Assembly (NCBI GenBank): GCA_052140165.1
Contig: JBKQUM010000117.1
Coordinates: forward strand, 20,312-84,311
DNA: 64,000 bases
From: Bog-473 sp052140165
GTDB lineage: Bacteria > Actinomycetota > Acidimicrobiia > Acidimicrobiales > RAAP-2
Direction: 5' to 3'
Shown here in pieces: positions 1 through 7,917 of the stretch. Position 1 is the first letter of the stretch; each line of letters begins with the position of its first letter. A program made the position numbers and the translations under genes. The notes under the pieces are model-generated. The model worked only from the letters and a program-made list of their open reading frames with translations, searched no databases and was not told the origin of the DNA.

Positions 1-75
1 CGACGAACCTGCAACGTTCAGGCTCCGACGGACATGAGAAGGGGTGCGGAGAGCAGACAGAAGCGGAGGTACCCA

Positions 76-1506
76 ATGACTGAATATCCCCTCGACGACG
101 ATCTCCTCGTTGCCTTGCGAAGTGCCCGCCCGGATCTTGGTGTCAACGACAGTGATGCCGATGACCCAGAAGCCCTCGATCTGTTGGAGAGGATCCTCTC
201 TTCGGATACTCACGAGAATCGAGCGTTCGGTGCACCGGACTCGTCACGAGTCCGAAGCCATGGGCGGTTTGCTCGGTCCCGGGTGCGGCTCATAGCGGCC
301 GTCGCAGCTCTCGTTCTCGTGGCGTTGGTCGTGCCGTTGGTGATTACCTCAACCCAAAATCCAAGCTCGACAGGGCTCGGCACTCATCCAGCTTGGCGTT
401 TGGTCGGGAACATCACGCAGCCTGGGTGGCAACTGGAAAGCACGCCTTCATCGGATTCTGAGAGCGTCGCCTGCCCAACGGTGTCCACTTGTTACGCCGT
501 GGGTATTTCGGCCCATCCAGTATCACCGGGGTCAGCCCTGACCCCCGCTCAAACCGTTATTGAGGTCACCCGTGATGGAGGTGCCACCTGGAGTCCGTCC
601 GTGCCAGCTCCTGGCGTTGAACTCGGCACAAGCCTGTCGTGCCCAGGACCCACTACCTGCATGATCGCTGGCGCTCCCGCAAGTCCCTCGGCGACCGACC
701 ACCTGTACATCACCATCGATGGTGGTCAGAGCTGGACCTCGAACCCCATGCCAACAGAGAGCGAGGGCGACGTCCAGTTGTCCTGCACCAGCGCCACGGC
801 TTGTGTAGCCGAGGAGAGCCGTGCGGCGGAAGGGGGCCATACCGTTGGGTCGGATGCAGTCAGCACGACCAATGGTGGGCGCACCTGGACAACGTCAGCA
901 CTGCCCAACGATTTCATCTCATTTTCCTTGCAATGTTCTGTTGACGGCCGTTGTGTGATTGGAGGGGATACTGCTATCTCATCAGACCTCCCCACGCCCA
1001 TGGTGCTCTACAGCACCAATGGAGGGGTCACGTGGTCCCCGTCTACGCTCCCGCCCGACAATGGTGCCCATTTGTTGGTTAGCTCCATATCGTGTGGGGA
1101 CTCTCAACACTGCTTGGCGGTGGAGCCGTTTGACGTTGCGCACAACAGCACGAACCGCCAGGTACTGGTAAGTGACAACGGCGGCGTGACCTGGACAGTC
1201 TCGCCCTACAGCAGCCCGACTCCTATCGATCTCTACGCCATTTCGTGTCCCACCATCACTGATTGCTGGGCTACGGGGGTGGAGTTCGAGGCAGGCTCCA
1301 CGGCCCAACATGAAATCGGGCAGGGGTACATCATGACGACCGACGACGGAGGATCCACTTGGACTCCGCAAGCCGTTCCCGCTGTCCACGGTGCGATCCC
1401 AAGCTTCGTTGGCTCCATTAGCTGTGCTGCAGCCAATGCATGCTCTGCCGTGGCTCAAGCGCCTGACCCGGGCGACTGGACCTTGATATCCAATGAGGCG
1501 CCCTAA
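76..1506 (+). CDS. Single-pass membrane protein with Asp-box (BNR/Ycf48-like) repeats
   Basis: 476 aa. The start follows a GCGGAGGT ribosome site with 5 bp spacing; an in-frame ATG 42 bp upstream lacks one. A soluble acidic N-terminus (about 1-60) precedes a hydrophobic helix at about 71-90, and the rest should lie outside the membrane. The ectodomain carries at least six Asp-box motifs of the type S/T-x-D/N-G-G-x-T/S-W (for example TRDGGATW, TIDGGQSW, SDNGGVTW), the hallmark of sialidase- and Ycf48-like beta-propellers, plus paired cysteines around each blade. No catalytic sialidase residues are recognisable, so a binding or structural role is more likely than an enzyme; that is inference. 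A second Asp-box membrane protein lies 0.9 kb away on the other strand. Confidence 0.75.
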   Translation: MTEYPLDDDLLVALRSARPDLGVNDSDADDPEALDLLERILSSDTHENRAFGAPDSSRVRSHGRFARSRVRLIAAVAALVLVALVVPLVITSTQNPSSTGLGTHPAWRLVGNITQPGWQLESTPSSDSESVACPTVSTCYAVGISAHPVSPGSALTPAQTVIEVTRDGGATWSPSVPAPGVELGTSLSCPGPTTCMIAGAPASPSATDHLYITIDGGQSWTSNPMPTESEGDVQLSCTSATACVAEESRAAEGGHTVGSDAVSTTNGGRTWTTSALPNDFISFSLQCSVDGRCVIGGDTAISSDLPTPMVLYSTNGGVTWSPSTLPPDNGAHLLVSSISCGDSQHCLAVEPFDVAHNSTNRQVLVSDNGGVTWTVSPYSSPTPIDLYAISCPTITDCWATGVEFEAGSTAQHEIGQGYIMTTDDGGSTWTPQAVPAVHGAIPSFVGSISCAAANACSAVAQAPDPGDWTLISNEAP

Positions 1507-1515
1507 TGCCAGTAC

Positions 1516-2073
1516 CTAGACCTTCGTGAGGTGCCGGTACACGGTCTTGCGACTTACGCCGATCGTCTTGGCGATCTCCTCGACGGTTAGTTCCTGAGCG
1601 TCATAGAGCTGCCTCGCTACCTTGACCTTCTCAGCAGTCATTACGGGTGGCCGACCTCCCACCCGACCTCGGGCACGAGCAGCGGTCAGTCCTGCAACGG
1701 TCCGCTCACGAATGAGGGACCGCTCGAACTCGGCCAATGCGCCGAAGATTGAGAAGATCAGTTTCCCGCCAGCCGTCGTGGTGTCCATACCTTCCGTGAG
1801 CGACCGGAATCCCACGCCCCTCTCATCGAGATCCTCGATCAGTTGGATGAGGTGCTTCAAGGATCGGCCAAGGCGGTCGAGCCGCCACACGACGATGGTG
1901 TCGCCGGGACGAAGCTGGTCCAAGAGCCGGTCAAGCTGAGGACGGCGGTCGAGGGATCCAGACGCCTTGTCTTGGAATACCTTGATGCAGCCAGCGGCCT
2001 TGAGGGCATCGAGCTGTAGCGATGCGTCCTGGTCTTGCGTCGAGACCCGTGCGTAGCCGAGGAGATCTCCCAT
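1516..2073 (-). CDS. Small serine recombinase (resolvase/invertase family)
   Basis: 185 aa, the usual length for Tn3-type resolvases and Hin-type invertases. The N-terminal catalytic domain begins GYARVST with nucleophile Ser11, followed by the conserved blocks VVWRLDRLGRS and the E-helix segment FSIFGALAEFERSLIRERT. A C-terminal helix-turn-helix (about 158-183, EEIAKTIGVSRKTVYRHL) binds the subsites. No transposase is adjacent, so it is either a stand-alone resolvase of the surrounding mobile element or a remnant of a Tn3-like unit. An inverted repeat resembling a resolvase site lies 10 bp upstream of its start. It ends 10 bp from the convergent Asp-box gene. Confidence 0.93.
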   Translation of the reverse strand: MGDLLGYARVSTQDQDASLQLDALKAAGCIKVFQDKASGSLDRRPQLDRLLDQLRPGDTIVVWRLDRLGRSLKHLIQLIEDLDERGVGFRSLTEGMDTTTAGGKLIFSIFGALAEFERSLIRERTVAGLTAARARGRVGGRPPVMTAEKVKVARQLYDAQELTVEEIAKTIGVSRKTVYRHLTKV

Positions 2074-2082
2074 TGCCCGATT

Positions 2083-2116
2083 GTGTCATAAACGACGGAA
2101 GCGATCTATATGACAC
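2083..2116. promoter_or_regulatory. 34-bp inverted repeat upstream of the resolvase, candidate res subsite
   Basis: The arms GTGTCATA (2083-2090) and TATGACAC (2109-2116) are perfect inverted copies separated by 18 bp. A third related half-site, TTGTGACAC, lies at about 2135-2143. A 34-bp span with TGTC...GACA ends matches the length and ends of subsite II in Tn3/gamma-delta res, which also lies directly upstream of tnpR and autoregulates it. Use as res or as an operator is inferred from architecture only. Confidence 0.5.
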
Positions 2117-2366
2117 GTAGATATTGCGCAAGGATTGTGACACACGAGGTCAGGCACGATGCCACGGTGCGTCGGGAGTGGGTCACAACCGAACGTTTCT
2201 GCCCCTACTACCGGGTCCTCCAAAACCGGCAGCTTCAGTGCTGCAACCGGAACAGAGGGTGGATTCCACGATGATCGAGTTCGAGGTTACGCACGTGCCT
2301 TCTGGCGAGCGATTCCATGCTCGACCCCGCTAGGGACCCGAGGCGTGTCGAGACTGGCCTGCCCGA

Positions 2367-3764
2367 TCAGAGCTTGGCTGGACTCCAATGACGGCCCCCA
2401 TCGGTGGTGACTGTGAGCACCTGGCCGCAGTAGGCCGCCTGGCTCACGGCTGATGGAGTCGGACAGCTCGGCTGTATGCCTAGTGCGATGCCATCGTTCG
2501 GCGACGAGAACGTGATTGCCATGACATTGCCGACCCTGACGGTTGGCATTGGCTTCACAGTGGTCCAGATCACCCCGCCATCATTGGTCTCGTAAAGCTG
2601 AGAGCCAACATCGATCTTCCAGTTCAGCAGCCCGACGGCCGCAAAACGGGTAGCGACTTCTCCGGGTGAGAACTGTGAGCCCAAGAACGCTGGAAGAGCG
2701 TGGCTCGTCCATGTCGTGCCGCCGTTCTCGGTGACGTAGACGGTAGGGCTCGATTCAGACACCTTCGTCGCAAAGGTGACAGCTGACTCGGTACTGAAGA
2801 ACTCAGGGACCGTGTACTGCTGTCCGGTCGGGAGGCCAGGAACCGGAGACCACGAGAGCCCGCCATTGGTTGTGCGGTAGATGATGCCGCCCGGGACCGG
2901 GGAGTTGTCGGAAGGATCGAACGTCGTTGCGGGGACAGCCCAGCCGTCGAGTTCGCTGGTGAACAGCAGCTGCGACTGCTCGATGGCCCCACTGACCTCG
3001 ACACCGTTGAGGTTCGGCAAGGTGGAGACCTGAATCCAGGTCGCACCCCCATCGTGTGTCGAGAATACAAGACCCCTGGCACCGTCGAACCCATCGGTAA
3101 TGGCGTAGCCGACTTGAGCGTCGACCATGCTCAACGAAAGAGGACCGCAGTTCTGCAGACACCCGGGCAAGGCGACAAACTTCCACGACTTTCCACCGTC
3201 GGTCGATTCGTCGATGCCTTCACCCCGGCTCGACCCATTATTGGGATAAGGCACGAACCCGGGTACATCGGTGATGACAACCCAGATGTCGTCGGTTCCG
3301 ATTGCGTCCACTGCGGTGACATCTTCGGAGACGGTGACTCCCTGCAGGTTTGGTGGCGTAATCGTCTGCCATGTGCTTCCCCCGTCGAGTGTGATTTCCA
3401 ACGTGTCGCCCGTGGTCACCCAACTGAGCGAACTGTCGGCCAGACCCATTGACTGAGCGGGTGAGTATTGGAGCGGCACGCCGCTGACGCCGTTCTGTCG
3501 GGATCTATTGAGAGGCGGGGGCGATTCAGGATGGTGAAGGGTCGTCACCGAGGGTGGCCCTTTCGAGTCACTGCCTCTGCTCAAGACCCATCCGGCGATG
3601 CAGGCACCGACCAGCAGGAGCACGACCCCCACGAGGGCCGATCGCCGTCGGCGTCGACGCCTACGGGCCTCTCGGAACAGCGCCTCGGTAGGGTCGTCAG
3701 GTACCGGAAGCTCAGTGTTGCCCGTGCCAGATTCGACTCTCAACTTGGTCGCCGACTTGCTCAC
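2367..3764 (-). CDS. Membrane-anchored Asp-box (Ycf48-like) beta-propeller protein
   Basis: 465 aa with a GTG start that overlaps the TGA of the upstream GntR gene by 4 bp (GTGA), so the pair is probably translationally coupled. Layout: a cytoplasmic tail with the motif DPTEALFREARRRR (24-37), a transmembrane helix at about 42-61, then a long extracytoplasmic region with Asp-box repeats (LDGGSTWQ, STDGGKSW, THDGGATW, TTNGGLSW, TENGGTTW, TNDGGVIW, TTDGGRHW). The same N-terminal tail-helix module occurs in the NHL protein encoded divergently across the GntR gene, although the ectodomains differ. Function is unknown; Ycf48-like propellers elsewhere act as binding or assembly platforms. Confidence 0.75.
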   Translation of the reverse strand: MSKSATKLRVESGTGNTELPVPDDPTEALFREARRRRRRRRSALVGVVLLLVGACIAGWVLSRGSDSKGPPSVTTLHHPESPPPLNRSRQNGVSGVPLQYSPAQSMGLADSSLSWVTTGDTLEITLDGGSTWQTITPPNLQGVTVSEDVTAVDAIGTDDIWVVITDVPGFVPYPNNGSSRGEGIDESTDGGKSWKFVALPGCLQNCGPLSLSMVDAQVGYAITDGFDGARGLVFSTHDGGATWIQVSTLPNLNGVEVSGAIEQSQLLFTSELDGWAVPATTFDPSDNSPVPGGIIYRTTNGGLSWSPVPGLPTGQQYTVPEFFSTESAVTFATKVSESSPTVYVTENGGTTWTSHALPAFLGSQFSPGEVATRFAAVGLLNWKIDVGSQLYETNDGGVIWTTVKPMPTVRVGNVMAITFSSPNDGIALGIQPSCPTPSAVSQAAYCGQVLTVTTDGGRHWSPAKL

Positions 3765-4120
3765 GGCAGCGATGCGATCATGTCAATGATCTCGTCTCGT
3801 CGGTAGCCGTGTTGGCGAGCGAAATCGACTAGTTCCTGTACCCGACCCACCACAGCGCTTCGCTGCGGTGTTCCTGTCACCGTTATGCCCTTTCCTCTAC
3901 CGAACTCGACGAGTCCCTCATCTCTCAAGATGTGCATCGCTCGGAGCACCGTGTTCTTGTTCACTTCGAGCACGGCGGCAATGTCCTTGGCTAATGGGAG
4001 CCGCTCGCCCGGTCCAGCTTCGCCTTCTGCGATGGCCCGACGGATCTCGGCAGCCACCTGATCGTGCAGTGGCACGGCTTCTGATCGGTCGATGTTGACA
4101 GAGATCATGGTCCTAGCCAT
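3761..4120 (-). CDS. GntR-family transcriptional regulator, short YtrA-like form
   Basis: 119 aa. A winged helix-turn-helix occupies about 12-80 (PLHDQVAAEIRRAIAEGEAGPGERLP, then VLEVNKNTVLRAMHILRDEGLVEFGRGKGITV), followed by only about 40 residues. This matches the YtrA subgroup, which lacks a large effector domain. A longer reading frame extends 84 codons upstream but runs through the divergent gene, so the ATG at 4118-4120 is preferred; a second ATG at 4106-4108 is also possible. YtrA-type regulators usually repress their own operon, here the downstream Asp-box membrane protein and probably the divergent NHL protein, through the palindrome between the two starts. Confidence 0.9.
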   Translation of the reverse strand: MARTMISVNIDRSEAVPLHDQVAAEIRRAIAEGEAGPGERLPLAKDIAAVLEVNKNTVLRAMHILRDEGLVEFGRGKGITVTGTPQRSAVVGRVQELVDFARQHGYRRDEIIDMIASLP

Positions 4121-4132
4121 AGTAGCTCTATG
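4118..4132. promoter_or_regulatory. Palindrome spanning two divergent start codons, candidate GntR operator
   Basis: CATAG-TAGCT-CTATG is a perfect 5-bp inverted repeat. Its left CAT is the antisense of the GntR start and its right ATG starts the NHL gene. Only 9 bp separate the two coding regions, so neither has room for a conventional leader; one or both transcripts may be leaderless, or the GntR start may lie at 4108. Autoregulation here is inferred from position. Confidence 0.45.
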
Positions 4133-5296
4133 ACGGGCACCGAGGTTGAGGTCAAAGGCCAGGTAACCAATGGGCCGCCAGAGCGTCCGTGCGACCCCGA
4201 GGCGCTCTTCGAGGAGGCTCGGCGACGGCGTCATCGGCGTTGGCTCGTCGGCTTCATTGTGGTCTTGGTGGCTCTCGTTTGCGTGGCTGCCGTAGTTCTT
4301 CGTGGGGGTGGAGGAAGGGTGCCGGTGAAGGGACCGGCGCAGCATGAGGATTCCCCCGTCACCACCTCTCAACCATTGGAACCAACCCCTACGGCGGGCG
4401 TCCTACTCAATCGTCCCCAAGCGATGGCCATTGCCTCCAACGGCAATGTGCTCATCTCCAACGAAGGATCGGACCAGGTCATCGAACGCCTCCCCAACGG
4501 CAGTCTCACCTCTGTGGCTGGCAATGGGGAGGCTGGGTTCGGCGGTGATGGCGGACCTGCCAGTGCCGCTGAGCTTGACGACCCTCAAGGACTCGCAGTC
4601 TCGTCCGGCGGAACGATCTATGTGGCAGATTCGGGCAACAATCGGATCCGAACGATTACTCCAACCGGAACGATCTCGACACTCGCTCAGGTTCAGGACC
4701 CGACTGCCCTCGCCATCGGACCGTCAAACGACCTGTACGTGGTCGATGCAGCCGGAGTGCAATCTGTCGCTCCGAGCGGAGCGGTGGCTACGCTCATTCC
4801 CGCCACGAGCGGAGGGGATGGCAGAGTCGTGAATGAACTGTCGGTGGGCGGAACATCATTCGCCTTCTTTCCGAGCGCCATTGCAGTCTCGGCGTCGGGT
4901 GTCATCTATATCGCCAACTCATCACCCAAACTGCTCTTGGCGGACTCAGACGGAACTGTGAGCCTCGTTGGGCAGTCTTCCGTGCTCCAAGGTGGGACCT
5001 ATGTAACGGTCGCTGGGCTTGCAGCGGTCCCGGATGGTGGTATCTACGTAGGCGACTACGGCGGCTTCTCAATCGACCGAGTGCAGGGCAGCTCGCTCAC
5101 ACCGCTCGTGATCTTCAAGGCGAACTCCGTAGCTGGACTTGATGGCTTCAGACCCTCTGGCGTTGCTGTCGGGACTGGCGGAGAGATATACACCGATACA
5201 GACGGGGTAAACGGAGGGTCGAACAGACCTGCCCTCGTGAGTATCGACCCCGACGGTCATGTGCACCTGCTCGATGTGGGCACGGCCAGCCCTTGA
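4130..5296 (+). CDS. Membrane-anchored NHL-repeat beta-propeller protein
   Basis: 388 aa. The N-terminal tail contains DPEALFEEARRRR (22-34), nearly identical to the tail of the Asp-box protein on the other side of the GntR gene, followed by a transmembrane helix at about 39-57. The ectodomain has NHL-type repeats such as DPQGLAVSSGGTIYVADSGNNRIR and the glycine-rich GNGEAGFGGDGGPA linker typical of NHL propellers. NHL domains bind protein, RNA or glycan; no catalytic motif is visible. The shared anchor suggests that both proteins are processed or localised by the same partner (inference). Confidence 0.75.
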   Translation: MTGTEVEVKGQVTNGPPERPCDPEALFEEARRRRHRRWLVGFIVVLVALVCVAAVVLRGGGGRVPVKGPAQHEDSPVTTSQPLEPTPTAGVLLNRPQAMAIASNGNVLISNEGSDQVIERLPNGSLTSVAGNGEAGFGGDGGPASAAELDDPQGLAVSSGGTIYVADSGNNRIRTITPTGTISTLAQVQDPTALAIGPSNDLYVVDAAGVQSVAPSGAVATLIPATSGGDGRVVNELSVGGTSFAFFPSAIAVSASGVIYIANSSPKLLLADSDGTVSLVGQSSVLQGGTYVTVAGLAAVPDGGIYVGDYGGFSIDRVQGSSLTPLVIFKANSVAGLDGFRPSGVAVGTGGEIYTDTDGVNGGSNRPALVSIDPDGHVHLLDVGTASP

Positions 5297-5477
5297 TGGA
5301 CTGAGGTTCACGGAACTGGGGTGTCTCAGTTTCGCCGGAGCAGGGTGCAGTTCGGCGGTCCGCCCGATACGATGGCGGGCGCTAATCAAGACAGGACGAG
5401 GGACTTGGCCCGATGACTCCTGACCAACCTTCCCGCAAGGGCAATCGGTGGTACTGCCAAGTACGATTGGAGGGCAA

Positions 5478-5918
5478 ATGTCAGATCCCTATGAGGGTGT
5501 CACGACGCCCGACCCTGAGCGGGACAGGCTGGCTCGGAGTGTTTTCCACCCCTCCTCACTTGAGGAAGTCGCCGAGGCGGTCTCAGCGGCGACCGAGAAG
5601 TTCCATGACATCTACGTTGAGCGACGAGGCGATCAGTACCGCTGGAGCTTCGCCACCAAGGGCGGCCCGTATCCGTTGTTGCGCATCACAGCTCGGTTCC
5701 TTCGAATGGACCCTTACTCCCTACGGGGCGTTGGTTCACGAGTCGTTGGCGACGGCTGGTGCGCCCAGATCGTCGATGAGGACGAAACCGGCACGGAGCC
5801 GTATGCTTCGGTCGTACTCAGGTTCGATGAACGGACGACCGTTGACCAGGTTGCACTGCGGGTCAGGACTGGGCTGCAAGAGGATAGATTGCGGCTCGAA
5901 TCCGACGAGCGTGCCTGA
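5478..5918 (+). CDS. Hypothetical protein
   Basis: 146 aa, not recognised. The start follows TTGGAGGG at 5 bp spacing and is preferred over an ATG 30 bp upstream. The protein is acidic and soluble, with no signal peptide or membrane helix, and the pattern of charged strands (DIYVERRGDQYRWSFATKGG, later ASVVLRFDERTT) suggests a compact alpha/beta domain. It lies inside the mobile element between the membrane-propeller genes and the nuclease genes and follows the NHL gene in the same direction after 181 bp. Overlapping frames on the same strand look Arg/Ser-rich and non-coding. Confidence 0.55.
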   Translation: MSDPYEGVTTPDPERDRLARSVFHPSSLEEVAEAVSAATEKFHDIYVERRGDQYRWSFATKGGPYPLLRITARFLRMDPYSLRGVGSRVVGDGWCAQIVDEDETGTEPYASVVLRFDERTTVDQVALRVRTGLQEDRLRLESDERA

Positions 5919-6064
5919 TCGACCGGGACGGGTTGAAACCAACCTCATCGACTTCTGAGTGGGCGCTATAGCGCTGTCAGAACCTCTCAATCTTCGCCGT
6001 TGACGTCTGACCCCTTCTCAGCACTTCGACGCCCTACAGCGAGTCGGGATCATTCAATATTCTT

Positions 6065-6598
6065 CTACCGGCGGCGGCTCTCAACCCACTCGTCAATCTC
6101 GGTGGGAGTCATCGAACTCCATGCTCGCCCCGAACCTCCGATGACGTGGGCGAAGTCGGTGAAGGTACTGGTGCCTTGGATCGGCATTCCGTAATGGGTT
6201 CCCGCAGGGACATCGAACACGATTTCGAGCCGCCAGTCCCTGGTGACTGAATCCCACGATTGACCGTTGACCGTTCCAGTTCCATGGCGACAATCGGGTC
6301 CTGGTTTGCGGCTCGTTACAAGGGCCTCGACCCGAGTTCCTATCGACGGCAGATTGGTACGAGGTGGTGGCAGCCGTCCCTCGTTGCAGACCTGCTCCCG
6401 AGCCGCATTGAGGAAGGCCGCAATCGAGGCCCGCTCCTCTTCGGTACGTTCTAACCATTCCCGGTCCACGAACGTCAACATCTCGGTGCTCAGGTCGTGA
6501 ACGGGACACGCCGAGAGTTGGTCGAGGTCATCCGGAGTGCCGACGATCACTGTTCCGTCCGGCTGGACCGTCAATCGGGGAAGGTGCGCTCTCGACAT
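6065..6598 (-). CDS. Hypothetical protein with a decayed paralogue 2 kb away
   Basis: 177 aa. The start is preceded by GGAGGAG at 3-5 bp, better than an upstream ATG at 6652. No known domain is recognised. The C-terminal block (FAHVIGG-SGRAWSS-MTPTEIDEWVE) recurs, broken by frameshifts, at about 8225-8330, so this family was duplicated inside the element. Soluble, with no signal peptide. A role linked to the adjacent nuclease genes is possible but unsupported. Confidence 0.6.
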   Translation of the reverse strand: MSRAHLPRLTVQPDGTVIVGTPDDLDQLSACPVHDLSTEMLTFVDREWLERTEEERASIAAFLNAAREQVCNEGRLPPPRTNLPSIGTRVEALVTSRKPGPDCRHGTGTVNGQSWDSVTRDWRLEIVFDVPAGTHYGMPIQGTSTFTDFAHVIGGSGRAWSSMTPTEIDEWVESRRR

Positions 6599-6671
6599 GT
6601 GCTCCTCCATCGAACTCGGCGTTGCAATACCGTGCTGGTCGCTGTTCTTCATTCGAACTCCTCCTGGGCTT

Positions 6672-7412
6672 TCAACAACGACCAGTTCGGGGGAGGCGTC
6701 GCCCTCGAATCTGGCCGTAGGACATGGAGGGGAAGGGTCTTTCCGGAGGGATGGGGATTCCCGCTACCGGGTGAGTAGGTATGCGAGCCACTTGAGGTGC
6801 GGGGCGAACCGGGAAATGGGGAACTTGGTCGTCAGGCCGTAGCGATATAAGTTCCAGCTCGAACTGTTGGTAGTAGTAGCGGATCCCTCGGAATCTAGAT
6901 GATCGGATTCGGCCTCCTGCTTCGGGTCGCACATTGCCCAGTGCAATGTCTGCGACTTGACGTTTGGTCAGCCCGAGCTGCTTCCCGACCTCATCTTCAT
7001 CGTGGCTCAGCGTGACGAGCAATCGAATCCTGCGGATCTCGCTGTCGGGTAGTTGTCGCACTCGCCCCCTGGTTGCCTGCCGAGGCTTCGGCTTCCATCG
7101 TTCGGTTGGCTTGGCCCACCAGTGAGAAGCTTTGCAGCAGAGCTTGTTGCCGCAGAGGTTGCGAAGGTACCGAGGGAGTTCGCCGGTGGCCACGTAGTAA
7201 GCGACACGGTGCGCCAGTACGTACTTGTCGTCGCCGCCATCCTCGGATCTCCACAAGTAACGTCCATGTCCGCTGCTGTGTCGGGGTCCCTTCCACGGCC
7301 AACACCCGTTCCCGGACTGATCCACGAGCAAGAGAAACCGCCCTCGGAAGTTGGCCTGCGCCCTCTTATCCAGGCTCACATCCGCAACCTTCACGGGACT
7401 AAGCCTCTGCAA
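6672..7412 (-). CDS. HNH-nuclease-like protein with C-terminal helix-turn-helix; first catalytic His replaced
   Basis: 246 aa. Residues around 37-98 follow the phage HNH pattern: CWPWKG, a Gly-rich strand, LAHRVAYYVATGELP, then LRNLCGNKLCCKASHWW. In intact members the last block reads HLCdNp.CvnP.HL; here the first His is Asn and the metal-binding Asp/Asn context is altered, so nuclease activity is doubtful. A helix-turn-helix follows (LPDSEIRRIRLL...VGKQLGLTKRQVADIALG), typical of homing-type HNH proteins. The start lies 14 bp inside the end of the upstream GIY-YIG gene, implying co-translation. It may be a DNA-binding derivative of a homing endonuclease. Confidence 0.65.
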   Translation of the reverse strand: MQRLSPVKVADVSLDKRAQANFRGRFLLLVDQSGNGCWPWKGPRHSSGHGRYLWRSEDGGDDKYVLAHRVAYYVATGELPRYLRNLCGNKLCCKASHWWAKPTERWKPKPRQATRGRVRQLPDSEIRRIRLLVTLSHDEDEVGKQLGLTKRQVADIALGNVRPEAGGRIRSSRFRGIRYYYQQFELELISLRPDDQVPHFPVRPAPQVARIPTHPVAGIPIPPERPFPSMSYGQIRGRRLPRTGRC

Positions 7413-7917
7413 GTTCTTGTGCAGGGGTGCAACTTCCTAGGTGCGAGCTGTCCATTGTCCATTGGTGAGTCGTGTGGCATGTGGTTAGGTCCTCCACCTT
7501 GAGAAGGGACTCGCACATCCGGACCAGCTCTGCTCTCAACAGGGCCTGACCGAAGTCCGTGCTTAGGAGTAGCTCTGCGCCTTCGAGCCAGTAGGCCCTC
7601 CCCCCGGCAGGAGGCTGACGGTTGAGAGTGCGTCGTCCATCGGTATAGAGCTTCTCTTCGTACCAACGCTGTTCGGCTTCGATGCGGTCTGCGTGGTTCC
7701 CTTCGCCCTTCTCAAGAACGGACCATGAGAACTCGACGCCCTGCTTGGCCAACTTCCCTACAGGGCTGTCTTTGGAGGAGAGGTGCTGAGCGAAGCGCAC
7801 TGGCGTCGTTCGGGTGGTGCATCCGACGTACCAGTAATGATCGCTCTCGATGAAGTACACCTCGAACGGCGTAGATTCTTCTGACTTCGTAGTATGCGAC
7901 GGCTTCGACTTGAGCAT
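7399..7917 (-). CDS. GIY-YIG nuclease domain protein
   Basis: 172 aa from an ATG; a GTG 33 bp upstream is an alternative, and neither has a strong ribosome site. The N-terminal domain fits GIY-YIG: VYFIESDHYWYVGCTT (the GIY...YIG strands), an Arg and His in VRFAQHL, an acidic residue in IEAEQRWYEEKL, and an Asn in TLNRQPPAG. GIY-YIG domains cut DNA with a single metal and are found in homing endonucleases and phage proteins. The C-terminal 60 residues are unassigned. It overlaps the HNH-like gene, forming a two-nuclease cassette within the mobile element. Confidence 0.7.
   Translation of the reverse strand: MLKSKPSHTTKSEESTPFEVYFIESDHYWYVGCTTRTTPVRFAQHLSSKDSPVGKLAKQGVEFSWSVLEKGEGNHADRIEAEQRWYEEKLYTDGRRTLNRQPPAGGRAYWLEGAELLLSTDFGQALLRAELVRMCESLLKVEDLTTCHTTHQWTMDSSHLGSCTPAQELAEA

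Noticed and set aside
2270..2332. 20-codon frame MIEFEVTHVPSGERFHARPR
   Set aside because: Too short to support as a gene; possibly the start of a truncated gene, with no ribosome site of note.
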